Positions 49,295 through 58,167 of a stretch of 64,000 bases of DNA are shown here, in pieces. The DNA lies in contig NZ_FNVA01000001.1 in NCBI RefSeq assembly GCF_900108185.1, positions 806,001 through 870,000 on the forward strand. The letters are read 5' to 3'. The notes beneath the pieces are model-generated. The model saw only the letters and a program-made list of their open reading frames with translations. It was not told the origin of the DNA and did not search any database. Positions within the stretch are counted from its first letter, which is position 1, and every line of letters starts with the position of its first letter. Both the position numbers and the translations under genes were made by a program. This stretch comes from Bryocella elongata (GTDB lineage Bacteria > Acidobacteriota > Terriglobia > Terriglobales > Acidobacteriaceae).

Positions 49295-49774
49295 GTACAC
49301 GACCTCCGGGAGTCTTCCACCTTACCGGACATGATGTCCGGTGAGGTGGTTCTCTCCCAGCATAGATGCCCGGACGGGTGTGGGGGCTTCGTCGCCAGAA
49401 CTCAAACTGGTTGGCCCGCAGCCCCCCTTTCGTGCCGAAGCTGCAGGCGCAGCTATTACAAAGGTCATGCCCCATGCGCACGTGCCGAAAGGCGTTGGCC
49501 TGAGTGCCTCGGTAACGTGTGCGAGGCCCCTTCGCGACATCGCTTTAAGGAGTTCCGTGGCAGGTGCAGATCGAAATCTCCGCACCAGCACTGCACTTTC
49601 AGCTGGGCCTCGCAAACCGTTGACATACCAGCGAATTCGCGTCGCTTCGAGCGTTCGACAGGCCGCGTATTATGTCGTGCATCTGCAGTGGGACGCGCAC
49701 CCCGTTCGTGTCATACCGAAGCCCTCTCGAATCCGTAGGATCGACCCTGTAGTGACTTGCAAGGAGAGGGGCCC
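49295..49774. other. Intergenic region without gene (480 bases)
   Basis: The region separates zwf (minus) from the cupin gene (plus). Frames of 90-160 codons exist on both strands but are Arg/Pro-rich with no ribosome-binding site. The only sequence feature seen is the inverted repeat at 49324-49342. Promoters of both flanking genes should be here. Confidence 0.6.
49324..49342. promoter_or_regulatory. Perfect inverted repeat upstream of zwf
   Basis: ACCGGACAT and ATGTCCGGT flank a single G. It is a perfect 9-base inverted repeat, 30 bases upstream of the zwf start, and suits an operator bound by a dimeric regulator. Confidence 0.5.
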
Positions 49775-50725
49775 ATGCCTTACAGCATTGGAAGAGTCAT
49801 CGAGTGTGAGCGCGGGGTCTTTGAGCGGGACCTGAACCTGCGGCCCTTCGAGGTGGCTCATACTCTGCGCGACCATCCCCTGCTGCAACTCAGCGCACTC
49901 ATCGAACTGGCCGATGCGATGGCATCCAGCGCTCCCTCGGACGTGGACTACAACCAGGGCGTCATCGAGACCCGCGAGAACCGCAGCCATCGCCCGCCTC
50001 CGACGCGGGACTACGCTGCCCGCCTCCTGCATTTCATCAACCAGGCGGATGCCTCCGTGACGCTTCGCCATATCGAGCGCCAGGATGGCTACCGGCAGAT
50101 CATGGAAGCTCTGGTCCTCGACGCTCTGTCGCTCGCCGGCGCCGGCACCAACGACCTCCTTCGGCGGATCGAGTCCTTCGAGGCCATCCTGCTGGTCACC
50201 TCTCCCAATCGTGTCACCGAGTACCACGTCGACAGCGACTGCTCGTGGATCTTCCAGGTCGGTGGCGCCAAGTCCATCCACCTCTTCGACCGCGAAGACA
50301 CCAGCATCCTTCCCCAGGAAGAACTGGAGCGCTTCTATGCTGTAGACCGGCGCGCCCCGCGCTACAAGCCGCAATACGAGAGCCGCGCCAACATCACAAC
50401 GATCGCGCCCGGCTCAGGACTGCACATTCCCGCCAACACCCCGCACTGGCTGTTGAATGGTCCCGAGGTGTCGATCTCGCTCAACATCGTCTTTCATCTC
50501 CGCGATGCCGTCCACGCGAGCCTTTACCGCGCGAATCACTTCCTCCGCAAGGTTGGCGTCACGCCCTCGATTCCCGGACAGTTTCCCGCACGGGATCGCG
50601 CCAAGGCCATCGCTTCCAGCCTGATGATGAAGCTCGGCCGCAGGTTGAGCTCGAGCAACGTTCCCGTCCCGCGCGAGGCCGTGATGGAGCGGCGCAGGAT
50701 CGCCGCCCTCGTCGCTGCTCGCTAA
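49775..50725 (+). CDS. JmjC/cupin-8-like protein
   Basis: A 316-residue protein with AAGGAG 13 bases before its ATG. The double-stranded beta-helix of the cupin-8/JmjC clan is indicated by the metal triad H-x-D (His151, Asp153 in EYHVDSD) and the distal His224 (IPANTPHW), flanked by ILLVTSPNRVTEYHVD and GSGLHIP. Such proteins bind Fe(II) and 2-oxoglutarate and hydroxylate proteins or small molecules. Helices at N- and C-termini extend it. It lies 170 bases upstream of miaB on the same strand. The substrate cannot be predicted. Confidence 0.78.
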   Translation: MPYSIGRVIECERGVFERDLNLRPFEVAHTLRDHPLLQLSALIELADAMASSAPSDVDYNQGVIETRENRSHRPPPTRDYAARLLHFINQADASVTLRHIERQDGYRQIMEALVLDALSLAGAGTNDLLRRIESFEAILLVTSPNRVTEYHVDSDCSWIFQVGGAKSIHLFDREDTSILPQEELERFYAVDRRAPRYKPQYESRANITTIAPGSGLHIPANTPHWLLNGPEVSISLNIVFHLRDAVHASLYRANHFLRKVGVTPSIPGQFPARDRAKAIASSLMMKLGRRLSSSNVPVPREAVMERRRIAALVAAR

Positions 50726-50821
50726 CGCCCCACCGGAAGCTATCGAAGATCCATGACCTCCGTCGTTATAGGCGGACCAGCCGAGTCCCGGAAGCGCGCG
50801 CCTTCGGACACCTGGCGCGGC

Positions 50822-50827
50822 TACAAT
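50822..50827 (+). promoter_or_regulatory. -10-like box before miaB
   Basis: TACAAT matches the -10 consensus well and lies 70 bases upstream of the ATG; no convincing -35 is seen. Confidence 0.3.
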
Positions 50828-50896
50828 AGACAAAGTGCTGATCGCGCTTGACCGCACGCCAGCACGCAGTCTCGTTGAACCGGATACCCCTCGCCC

Positions 50897-52291
50897 ATGT
50901 CGCGCACCTTCTACATCGAAACCTTTGGCTGCCAGATGAACGCCCACGACTCCGAAAAGGTCGTCGGCACGCTGCTGCAGGAGGGCTATACCCAGGTCAT
51001 CGACGAGGCCGACGCCTCCCTGATCCTCTACAACACCTGCTCCATCCGCGATAAGGCCGAGCAGAAGGTCTTCCATCGCCTCGATGTCTACAAGCGTCTG
51101 CAGGGAGAAGGGAAGCGCTTCGCCGTGATCGGCTGCGTCGCCCAGCAGGAAGGCACCAAGATCTTTGATCGCGCCCCGCATGTCACGCTGGTCGCCGGAT
51201 CGTCGTCCTACCGCAATCTCCCGCAGATGCTCGACCGACTCGAAGCCGGCGAGAAGCGCATCACCGGCCTCGATGACCGTGATACCGACGAGACCTTCGA
51301 CACCGAGTTCACCGCCCGCAACAATCCCCATCGCGGCTACATCACCATCATCGAAGGCTGCGACAAGTTCTGCGCCTACTGCGTGGTGCCATACACCCGC
51401 GGCAAGGAGCGCTCGCGCACCTCGGCCAGCGTGCTCGCCGAAGCTCAGCGCATCGCCCAGATGGGCTACACCGAGATCCAGCTCCTCGGCCAGAACGTCA
51501 ACAGCTACGTCGATCCCAGCGGCAAGCGCAACTTCGCCGACCTGCTCTCCGCCGTCGGCGAGGTCCCGGGAATCCAGCGCGTGCGCTTTACCACCTCGCA
51601 CCCGCGTCAGTTCACCAAGGACATCGTTGACGCCATCGCCGAGCGCCCCGTGCTCTGCGACCATATCCACCTCCCCGTGCAGTCCGGCTCCTCGAACGTC
51701 CTCAAGGCCATGCAGCGCGAGTACACCCGCGAGTGGTACCTCGAGCGCATCGCGTGGATTCAGGCCGCCAAACGCGATATCTCCATCACCACGGACATCA
51801 TCGTGGGCTTCCCCGGCGAGACGGACAAGGACTTCGAAGACACCATCACCCTGCTCGACGCGGCAAAGTACGACAGCGTCTTCGGCTTCAAGTACTCGCC
51901 CCGCCCCAACACGCCGGCCATCCACATGCACGACGCGATTCCGGAGGAGGTGAAGGTCGAGCGCCTCGCCATCCTCAACGCCCGGCAGCGTGAGATCCAG
52001 CGCGAACACTACGCACGCCACATGGACGAGCTCGTCGAGGTGATGGTCGAATCCAACACGCTCAACCCGCGAGGTCAGTTCACAGGCCGCAGCTCGCAGA
52101 ACAAGACTGTGAACTTCACGATGGAGCCCGGCATCGAGCCGCCGCCAATGGGCAGCTATCTCGATGTCCGCATCGACAAGATATTCCCCAGCTCGCTGGC
52201 AGGATTCGCGGCCTCGCGACCCAAGGCCGCGTCGCCCGCGCTTCTCGCGCAGCAGGCGCTCAACGCACGCTTTACCTCGGCTGCGGGCTAA
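50897..52291 (+). CDS. miaB: tRNA-2-methylthio-N6-dimethylallyladenosine synthase
   Basis: A 464-residue radical SAM methylthiotransferase that adds a methylthio group to i6A37 in tRNA. The N-terminal UPF0004 domain has Cys12, Cys48 and Cys80 (ETFGCQMNAHDSEKV, NTCSIRDKAEQK, VIGCVAQQEG), which bind the second cluster. The radical SAM cluster is CDKFCAYC (Cys155, 159, 162), followed by VVPYTRGKERSR. The TRAM domain ends the protein, then about 40 extra Ala-rich residues. The PYTRG block strongly indicates MiaB rather than RimO. Confidence 0.95.
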   Translation: MSRTFYIETFGCQMNAHDSEKVVGTLLQEGYTQVIDEADASLILYNTCSIRDKAEQKVFHRLDVYKRLQGEGKRFAVIGCVAQQEGTKIFDRAPHVTLVAGSSSYRNLPQMLDRLEAGEKRITGLDDRDTDETFDTEFTARNNPHRGYITIIEGCDKFCAYCVVPYTRGKERSRTSASVLAEAQRIAQMGYTEIQLLGQNVNSYVDPSGKRNFADLLSAVGEVPGIQRVRFTTSHPRQFTKDIVDAIAERPVLCDHIHLPVQSGSSNVLKAMQREYTREWYLERIAWIQAAKRDISITTDIIVGFPGETDKDFEDTITLLDAAKYDSVFGFKYSPRPNTPAIHMHDAIPEEVKVERLAILNARQREIQREHYARHMDELVEVMVESNTLNPRGQFTGRSSQNKTVNFTMEPGIEPPPMGSYLDVRIDKIFPSSLAGFAASRPKAASPALLAQQALNARFTSAAG

Positions 52292-52296
52292 CGCAG

Positions 52297-52325
52297 TTCA
52301 CTGCACCCGCTCCTCGGAGTAGACT
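52297..52325 (+). promoter_or_regulatory. Putative promoter for bifunctional nuclease gene
   Basis: TTCACT (52297-52302), a 17-base spacer and TAGACT (52320-52325) match sigma-70 elements. Transcription would begin about at the ATG (52332), giving a leaderless message. Confidence 0.5.
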
Positions 52326-52331
52326 CTTCGC

Positions 52332-52859
52332 ATGCAGATTCCGGGCTTCAAGTCGGAGACAGTTGCCACCGAACAGGAGATTGAGGTCCGCATCCGCGGC
52401 CTCATGATGGACCCCTCCACGCGGCAACCCATCGTGGTCCTCAACGACCTCTCCGGCGAAGTGGTGCTTCCGATCTGGGTCGGCCTCTTCGAAGCCAACG
52501 CCATCTATCTCGAAATCGAAAAGTCCACGATGCCCCGGCCCATGACGCATGACCTCATGCGCAACCTCATCGGCGGGCTCAACGGCCGCGTCTCCCGCGT
52601 CGTCGTCGGCGCGCTGCTCGAAGACACCTTCCACGCCACCGTGTGGCTGGACCAGAACGGCGAATCGGTAGCCATCGACGCGCGGCCATCTGACGCCATC
52701 GCCCTGGCTCTTCGCTCCGACTGCCCCATCTTCGTCTCCAGGTCCGTCTTCGACCACGCGAAGGAGGCCACGTCGAGCGCCAGCGCCACGCCGTCCGAGG
52801 AACTCCGCCGCTGGCTCGAAGGCCTCAACGACGACGATATGGGCCGCTACAAGATGTAG
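52332..52859 (+). CDS. Bifunctional nuclease (DUF151) family protein
   Basis: A 175-residue protein of the bifunctional nuclease (BFN/DUF151) family; conserved blocks are IRGLMMDPSTRQPIVVLND, LPIWVGLFEANAIYLEIEK, and IDARPSDAIALALRSDCPIFVS. Plant BFN1-type proteins show RNase and DNase activity; bacterial roles are unclear. The C-terminus ends SEELRRWLEGLNDDDMGRYKM. It overlaps the convergent glycosyltransferase gene by 13 bases. A candidate promoter lies immediately upstream of the ATG. Confidence 0.9.
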   Translation: MQIPGFKSETVATEQEIEVRIRGLMMDPSTRQPIVVLNDLSGEVVLPIWVGLFEANAIYLEIEKSTMPRPMTHDLMRNLIGGLNGRVSRVVVGALLEDTFHATVWLDQNGESVAIDARPSDAIALALRSDCPIFVSRSVFDHAKEATSSASATPSEELRRWLEGLNDDDMGRYKM

Positions 52860-54004
52860 CCCTGACCGACGTAGCCGCACAGGAGCGCGACCTGTTCCGC
52901 CCAGCCATCCTCGCTCGGCAGTACCGGCTCCGGCGCATTCAGCACGGTCTCGCTTCTTGTCAGATGGATGAGCTTGCGAAGCGCAGGCGTCATCTCTTCC
53001 TGGCCGCCGCGCATCACCACCGCCCATGGCGTCTCGAGCAGGATGTCGCTCACCCCGGACTCGCGATGCAGCAGCACCGGCAGCCCGCGCTCCAGCGCTT
53101 CAATGGCCGGAATCCCGTAGCCCTGCACTGCCGGCATCAGGAAGGCATGCGCGCGGTCGTACATTCGCTCCAGCTCTGTGTCCGGCACAAAGCCGTGGAA
53201 GGTCACCCGTGCGTCGAGTCCAAGCTCTTGCGCGCGCGCCTGCATCGCCTGCAACAGCGCTCCACGACCTGCGAGATCGAGCCTCCAGTCGATGCTTGCC
53301 GACAGTGGCTCCGGCCCGCGCTCAAGCTCCGCCAAGGACTCGAGCATCCATTCGATGCGTTTGTTCGCTTCGATGCGGCACACCGACAGCAGCCGCAGCT
53401 CGTGCACTGCAAGCCGCCGCTGGAACCCCCGCGGAGCGCCCAGACCGCCCATCCTGGCGATGACCGCGGGTGCACCAAACTCCCGCAGGCAATCGTCGCG
53501 CAGGAACTCGCTGGTCACGATCATCGTTCCGCCACGACGCATGCCGCGCCCAATGATCGTGTTTGAAATCGCAGTCCGTAGCTTCGCCTTGACGCCTCCA
53601 CTACCTGCATCAGAGAAGAGCGCCGGCGTGTCATGCATCAGGCAATGAAATCCCCTGGCGCCGGCCAGCGTGAGATGCAACGCTGGCTGATACCCCGAAG
53701 CCAGTATGCGAGGGCCCTCCTTCGACAAGCCACGCACATACGTTCGCAGTGCCCGTACCTTCGCCACCACGCTTCCGCCTTCCGGCAGAAGTTGCTTCAC
53801 GGGCAGCGGGAACTCCGCATAGTGCCCCAGCCCGCAACGATCGACGTAGCAAAGCACCTGCACCCTACGGCCATGACCATGCAGCCAGCGCGCCAGGGCC
53901 AGTAGGCTCCTCTCCGCTCCGCCAAACTGCTCAACCTCGGTGATGAACAGGTCGATAGGACCGGGAGATTCACGTATGTCAAAAGGAGCATCAGCCCCCG
54001 GCAC
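52847..54004 (-). CDS. Glycosyltransferase family 4-like protein
   Basis: A 385-residue GT-B-fold transferase. N-terminal IDLFITEVEQFGGAERSLLALARWL is the acceptor-domain start; the C-terminal nucleotide-sugar domain shows LLSVCRIEANKRIEWMLESLAEL, VTFHGFVPDTELERMYDRAHAFLMPAVQGYGIPAIEALERGLPVL, with the E-x7-E region in PAIEALERG. It transfers a sugar from a nucleotide donor to a glycan or lipid. It is directly followed upstream by aroA (1-base overlap at 54004) on the same strand, so both are transcribed together by chance or read-through. No neighbouring polysaccharide genes help to define the acceptor. Confidence 0.88.
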   Translation of the reverse strand: MPGADAPFDIRESPGPIDLFITEVEQFGGAERSLLALARWLHGHGRRVQVLCYVDRCGLGHYAEFPLPVKQLLPEGGSVVAKVRALRTYVRGLSKEGPRILASGYQPALHLTLAGARGFHCLMHDTPALFSDAGSGGVKAKLRTAISNTIIGRGMRRGGTMIVTSEFLRDDCLREFGAPAVIARMGGLGAPRGFQRRLAVHELRLLSVCRIEANKRIEWMLESLAELERGPEPLSASIDWRLDLAGRGALLQAMQARAQELGLDARVTFHGFVPDTELERMYDRAHAFLMPAVQGYGIPAIEALERGLPVLLHRESGVSDILLETPWAVVMRGGQEEMTPALRKLIHLTRSETVLNAPEPVLPSEDGWAEQVALLCGYVGQGYIL

Positions 54005-55350
54005 TAGCGCACCGCCAGCTCATCCAGCCAGGTGTAGAACTCGGGGAACGAAACGCTGGCAGCCTCTGCGCCATGAATCTCCGTCTCTCCCTGCGCCCGT
54101 AGCGCGGCGATCGAGAACGCCATCGTGATGCGGTGATCGAGACCCGAATCCACCACGCCGCCGCGCAGCGTCTGGCCGCCGGGGATGTCCATGCCATCCT
54201 CGTGTTCGGTCACCTCGGCGCCCATCGCGCGCAGGTTCTTCACCACCAGCGCAATGCGATCGGACTCCTTCACCCGCAGCTCGCGCGCATCGCGAATCTT
54301 CACACCGTCGCGGCTGAACGGCGCAATCGCGGCGATCACCGGAAGCTCGTCGATCAGCTGCGCTGCCAGCTCGCCAGAGATGTCCACGCCCTTCAGTCCC
54401 TCGTGTCCGCGATTGACCTGGATCGTGCCCACCATCTCACCGTGCTGCTCCTGCACATCGAGGACCTTCACCACGCCGCCCATCGCCGTCACCACATCCA
54501 GCATCGCCGCGCGTGTCGGGTTCACGCCGAGCGAGTCCAGCACCAGGTTCGAGTCCTCGAACAGCAGCGCTGCGCAAAGGAAAAACGCCGCCGAGCTCAT
54601 GTCGCCCGGGATCGTCACCGAGTGGATGGCCTTCAGCTTCTGGCCGCCCTCGATGTGCAGCCGATTGTCCTTGCGCTCCAGCTTCACGCCAAAGGCCCGC
54701 AGCGCATGCTCGGAGTGATCGCGCGTCCGTACCGACTCCGCGATCGATGTCGTACCTGCCGCTTCAAGCCCCGCAAACAGCACCGCCGTCTTCACCTGCG
54801 CGCTCGCAATCGGCGATTCAAAATCAATCGCCTTCAACCCGCCGTACGAAGAAGCCCCGTGAATCGTCATCGGCGCGTGGCCTTCCGTCAGGTCGATCTT
54901 CGCGCCCATCAGTTCCAGCGGCTTGCGGATGCGCTCCATCGGCCGCACCGTCAGTGACTCATCCCCGATGAACCGGAACTCGCCCTGCTGCCCAGCCACT
55001 AGGCCCGCAAGCATACGCATCGTGGAGCCGGAGTTCCCGCAGTCGAGGTCGCCGGCAGGCTGCTGCAGCTTGCCGCCCACGCCGGTCACGTGGATGTCCT
55101 TACCGTCGAACTCGACCTTCGCGCCCATCGCCTTCATGCAGCCCAGCGAGCTGTGCGGGTCCTGTCCGCTCGAAAAGTTCTCCAGCTTCGTCGTGCCCTC
55201 GGCATAACCCGCCAGCATGGCGTAGCGGTGCGAGATCGACTTGTCTCCCGGCAGCATCAGGGAGCCCCGGAAGCTGCGCGCGGGGCGAACGATCTGCGTT
55301 ACGGACGTGGTGTGCGAGTGCGACGACGTGGTCTCTGTTGCGGTTGCCAT
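54004..55350 (-). CDS. aroA: 3-phosphoshikimate 1-carboxyvinyltransferase (EPSP synthase)
   Basis: A 448-residue enzyme condensing shikimate-3-phosphate and phosphoenolpyruvate on the way to chorismate. The first signature is LPGDKSISHRYAMLAGYAEGTT; GNSGSTMRMLAGLVAGQ marks the second; later LRVKESDRI contains the catalytic region near residue 360. It has an N-terminal His/Ser/Thr-rich extension of about 18 residues, so the true start could lie at a later codon. Other aro genes are not near. The Bacillus-type GNSG motif separates it from the class I LGNAGTA type. Confidence 0.94.
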   Translation of the reverse strand: MATATETTSSHSHTTSVTQIVRPARSFRGSLMLPGDKSISHRYAMLAGYAEGTTKLENFSSGQDPHSSLGCMKAMGAKVEFDGKDIHVTGVGGKLQQPAGDLDCGNSGSTMRMLAGLVAGQQGEFRFIGDESLTVRPMERIRKPLELMGAKIDLTEGHAPMTIHGASSYGGLKAIDFESPIASAQVKTAVLFAGLEAAGTTSIAESVRTRDHSEHALRAFGVKLERKDNRLHIEGGQKLKAIHSVTIPGDMSSAAFFLCAALLFEDSNLVLDSLGVNPTRAAMLDVVTAMGGVVKVLDVQEQHGEMVGTIQVNRGHEGLKGVDISGELAAQLIDELPVIAAIAPFSRDGVKIRDARELRVKESDRIALVVKNLRAMGAEVTEHEDGMDIPGGQTLRGGVVDSGLDHRITMAFSIAALRAQGETEIHGAEAASVSFPEFYTWLDELAVR

Positions 55351-55368
55351 CCCTGTATTTTACCCGCG

Positions 55369-57990
55369 CTATTGGGGATACTTCGTCCGGATCCGTACCG
55401 TACGCTCCAGTTCGTCCGCATTCTCGATCACCTTTCGCCGCAGGTCCGGATCGAGCCCCGGTTGCGCCGTCCAATCCTTCACCACCTCTAGCGACGCCGC
55501 ACTCGTCTGGCCATCGAGGAAAGCCCCCAGCCATCCACCCAGGAAGAAGATCTTGCGGTCCTTCTTGATCTCCGGAAGCTGATCCAGTGCCCGTCGCAGA
55601 TAGGGCGCGGTGAGCTCCGTCTGGTTCCACGCGTTGAAGCTGCCCAGGCTGGACGAGATCCAGTCCTCCGGCTTCGCGCCGGGTGTTCCCGGCAGCTGCT
55701 GATAGGCCGCAAAGTAGCTGGCCTTGGTCGCCGGATCGGGCCTGCCTGCCGCCAGCGTCCAGGCGTACTTCTGCCCATCGCCGGAAGGATCGCGCTTCTG
55801 CTCGGCAGCCAGCAGCGCCGGTGCGTCAGGATCGCCCAGCGCCACCAGCTTGCCCACCAGGTTCCAGCGATCCAGTGGCCGTAACTCGACGCCTGGCACC
55901 TTCAGCGTGCCCGCCAGCATGGACTTCAACGTTGTTCGACCAGCTTCGGTCTCCGCGGCTGCAGTCAGAAGCCTAAAGTGGATCAGCGCCAGATCCGTGG
56001 TCGGTGCATGGAGCATGCGCTGCGTCATCGCCAACTCCAGCGATGCGGCCAGTGGCTGCCGCGCACCTGCGCTCAGGTAGCGATGCATTGCTGTGATGGC
56101 GTGTCCGCCCTGCGCCCGCGCAAGATCCGGATCGTCCTCCGTGGGAAGGTTCTTCTGCACCAGCGCAACGTACTCGCGCGGTGCCCAGCGAACCGTGTGC
56201 ACCTGGTCCCACAGCGCTCCCCAGACCATGCTGCGCAGCAGGGGAGTGAAGCTCGCCCGGTCATCGAGCAGACGGCCCTGCAAGTCCGCCCGTGAGCGAT
56301 CGTCGACCAGAAACCGCCCATAGCCCTCATCGCCCGCGTTGGAAAAGACATACGCCGGGCAAGGCCTTCCAATGGCCGCCTTCACCGAATAACTCTGCGT
56401 CGCCCAGTCCACGCGCAAGGTCTCGGGCTTTCCCGCAGGGTCCATCGGAGCCAGCAGCACCTCGTTCGCAATCGGCCACACGAACCCATCCTGCAGCACG
56501 TCCTGCTGCGACAGCGTCAGCTTCGCCAGCTTGCCTCGCGCATCGCAGCTCCAGGCCACCGAAATCTCCGGCATCCCACGCCGCAACACCCACGCATCCG
56601 CCCAGCTCTTTACATTCTGACCGCTCGCGCGATGAAACGCATCCACCAGGTCCGCCCATGTCGCATTCGAATACGCATGCTCACGCAGATAGATCCTTAG
56701 CCCATCGCGAAACGCCTCATGCCCCAGCCGAAACTCCAGCTGCTTCAGGATCGACGGCGCCTTCTGGTACACGATCGCGCCATACGCGCTCTTCGCGTCC
56801 TTCAGGTTCGGTACATCCTGGTAGATCGGCGTCGTGCCCAGCGTCTCGTCGATCCCATACGCCGCCGGCTTGATGCTCTCGTAGAAATGCTTCCACGGAT
56901 TCGTCTCGGGATGCAGCGAAGCCATCGCGCTATAGGCCATGTACTGCGCGAAGCCCTCCTTCAGCCACAGGTCGTCGAACCACCGCATCGTCACCAGGTC
57001 GCCAAACCACTGGTGCGCCAGCTCATGCAGCACCGTCACGTCGCGATTGAACCGCTCGCTGGCCGTGGGCGCCACGCGGAACAGCACGCTCTCTTCCTTC
57101 AGAAACGTCTCGCCCGCATGCTCCATGCCTCCGAAGGCGAAGCCGGGAATCAGCACCAGGTCATACTTCGGAAACGGATACGGCTGCGCGAAGTACTGCT
57201 CCAGCCACTTGCGTCCTTCGGCGGTGAGCTTCTGTACCGCTGGCGCCTCGATCTTCGCCTTCGCGAGCTGCGACGCCCGCACATACAGGTCCGGCTCCCC
57301 CGGCTGTCCTGCCAGCTTCGCCCATGGCCCAGCCGCAAATGCGAACAGATACGTCGAGATCGGCTTCGACTCCGGAAAGATCCACCGCTGCTGGCCCTCA
57401 CGCGTCTCGCTCACCTCCGGCTTCGTGTTGCCAATCACCGTCCAGGCCGCTGGGGCATCGATCTGCAGCGTGAACTGCGCCTTCAGATCCGGCTGGTCGA
57501 AGCAGGGGAACGCCATGCTCGCGTCCATGGGCACGAAGAGGGAATAGAGGTACTCGTTGCCGTCGTCTTTATCGTCGAAACGGGTAATGGCTGTGCCAGC
57601 GGTGGCGACAGGGGCGACAAATGCCATCTCGACTATGTTCTCGCCGGTGTGCAATAGCTTTGCCGGGAGAATCAGATGGCCGTCAGTTTCGGCGCCGTTT
57701 GCGATCGTTCCATTGACATCGAGTCGTGCGATGCGAAGACCGCGAGAGTCGAGTGCCAGATCCTCGGCCGCGCCACTGGGATCAAGGCTAAAGCGCAGCC
57801 TCTCGGAGCCGACGATGAAATCCTGGTGCGTTCGCAAGACAAGCTGCAGGCTATATCGCACATCGTGCACCCGTGCCGCGCGCTCCTGTGCCAGCGTCCG
57901 CGAAACTCCGGGGCCAGGAGATGCCGCCCACGCTGTGCTGCTGCCCAACAGGATCCCCATCGTCGCCACACACCACGTTCCGAAACGCAC
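55369..57990 (-). CDS. M1-family aminopeptidase, exported
   Basis: An 873-residue zinc aminopeptidase. N-terminal MRFGTWCVATMGILLGSSTAWA is a signal peptide. Domain order follows the ERAP/APN type: beta-sandwich, thermolysin-like catalytic domain and ERAP1-like C-terminal helices. The exopeptidase motif GGMEH is at 287-291 (GAMEN variant), HELAH at 322-326 with the third zinc ligand Glu345 (WLKEGFAQY). It removes N-terminal residues from peptides in the periplasm. The gene diverges from the sugar porter; a perfect palindrome lies between. Confidence 0.94.
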   Translation of the reverse strand: MRFGTWCVATMGILLGSSTAWAASPGPGVSRTLAQERAARVHDVRYSLQLVLRTHQDFIVGSERLRFSLDPSGAAEDLALDSRGLRIARLDVNGTIANGAETDGHLILPAKLLHTGENIVEMAFVAPVATAGTAITRFDDKDDGNEYLYSLFVPMDASMAFPCFDQPDLKAQFTLQIDAPAAWTVIGNTKPEVSETREGQQRWIFPESKPISTYLFAFAAGPWAKLAGQPGEPDLYVRASQLAKAKIEAPAVQKLTAEGRKWLEQYFAQPYPFPKYDLVLIPGFAFGGMEHAGETFLKEESVLFRVAPTASERFNRDVTVLHELAHQWFGDLVTMRWFDDLWLKEGFAQYMAYSAMASLHPETNPWKHFYESIKPAAYGIDETLGTTPIYQDVPNLKDAKSAYGAIVYQKAPSILKQLEFRLGHEAFRDGLRIYLREHAYSNATWADLVDAFHRASGQNVKSWADAWVLRRGMPEISVAWSCDARGKLAKLTLSQQDVLQDGFVWPIANEVLLAPMDPAGKPETLRVDWATQSYSVKAAIGRPCPAYVFSNAGDEGYGRFLVDDRSRADLQGRLLDDRASFTPLLRSMVWGALWDQVHTVRWAPREYVALVQKNLPTEDDPDLARAQGGHAITAMHRYLSAGARQPLAASLELAMTQRMLHAPTTDLALIHFRLLTAAAETEAGRTTLKSMLAGTLKVPGVELRPLDRWNLVGKLVALGDPDAPALLAAEQKRDPSGDGQKYAWTLAAGRPDPATKASYFAAYQQLPGTPGAKPEDWISSSLGSFNAWNQTELTAPYLRRALDQLPEIKKDRKIFFLGGWLGAFLDGQTSAASLEVVKDWTAQPGLDPDLRRKVIENADELERTVRIRTKYPQ

Positions 57991-58070
57991 CGTTGCGTCC
58001 TCCGCCCATTTCCCGTTTTCTCTGGTTCAAGCTCGATGCTATCCTCACCGCGCGGTACATGCATCTGCCA

Positions 58071-58098
58071 ACGGTTGTGATAGCGCTATCACAACCGT
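58071..58098. promoter_or_regulatory. 28-bp perfect palindromic LacI-type operator
   Basis: The half-site ACGGTTGTGATAGC is followed immediately by its exact reverse complement. The core TGATAGCGCTATCA is the typical operator centre of LacI/GalR-family repressors (central CG, A/T arms). It sits 70 bases before the sugar porter start and 81 bases before the M1 gene, so it can control either or both. Confidence 0.8.
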
Positions 58099-58167
58099 CG
58101 TCAGAGATCGCTTGCCCAAACGCCACCTCCGTGGCGACAATGATCCGACTTCCCGTTTGCAGGTGCC

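Noticed and set aside
50414..52021. 535-codon minus-strand frame over the cupin and miaB genes
   Set aside because: Antisense to two clearly identified proteins; no motifs, Ala/Gly/Asp-rich shadow.
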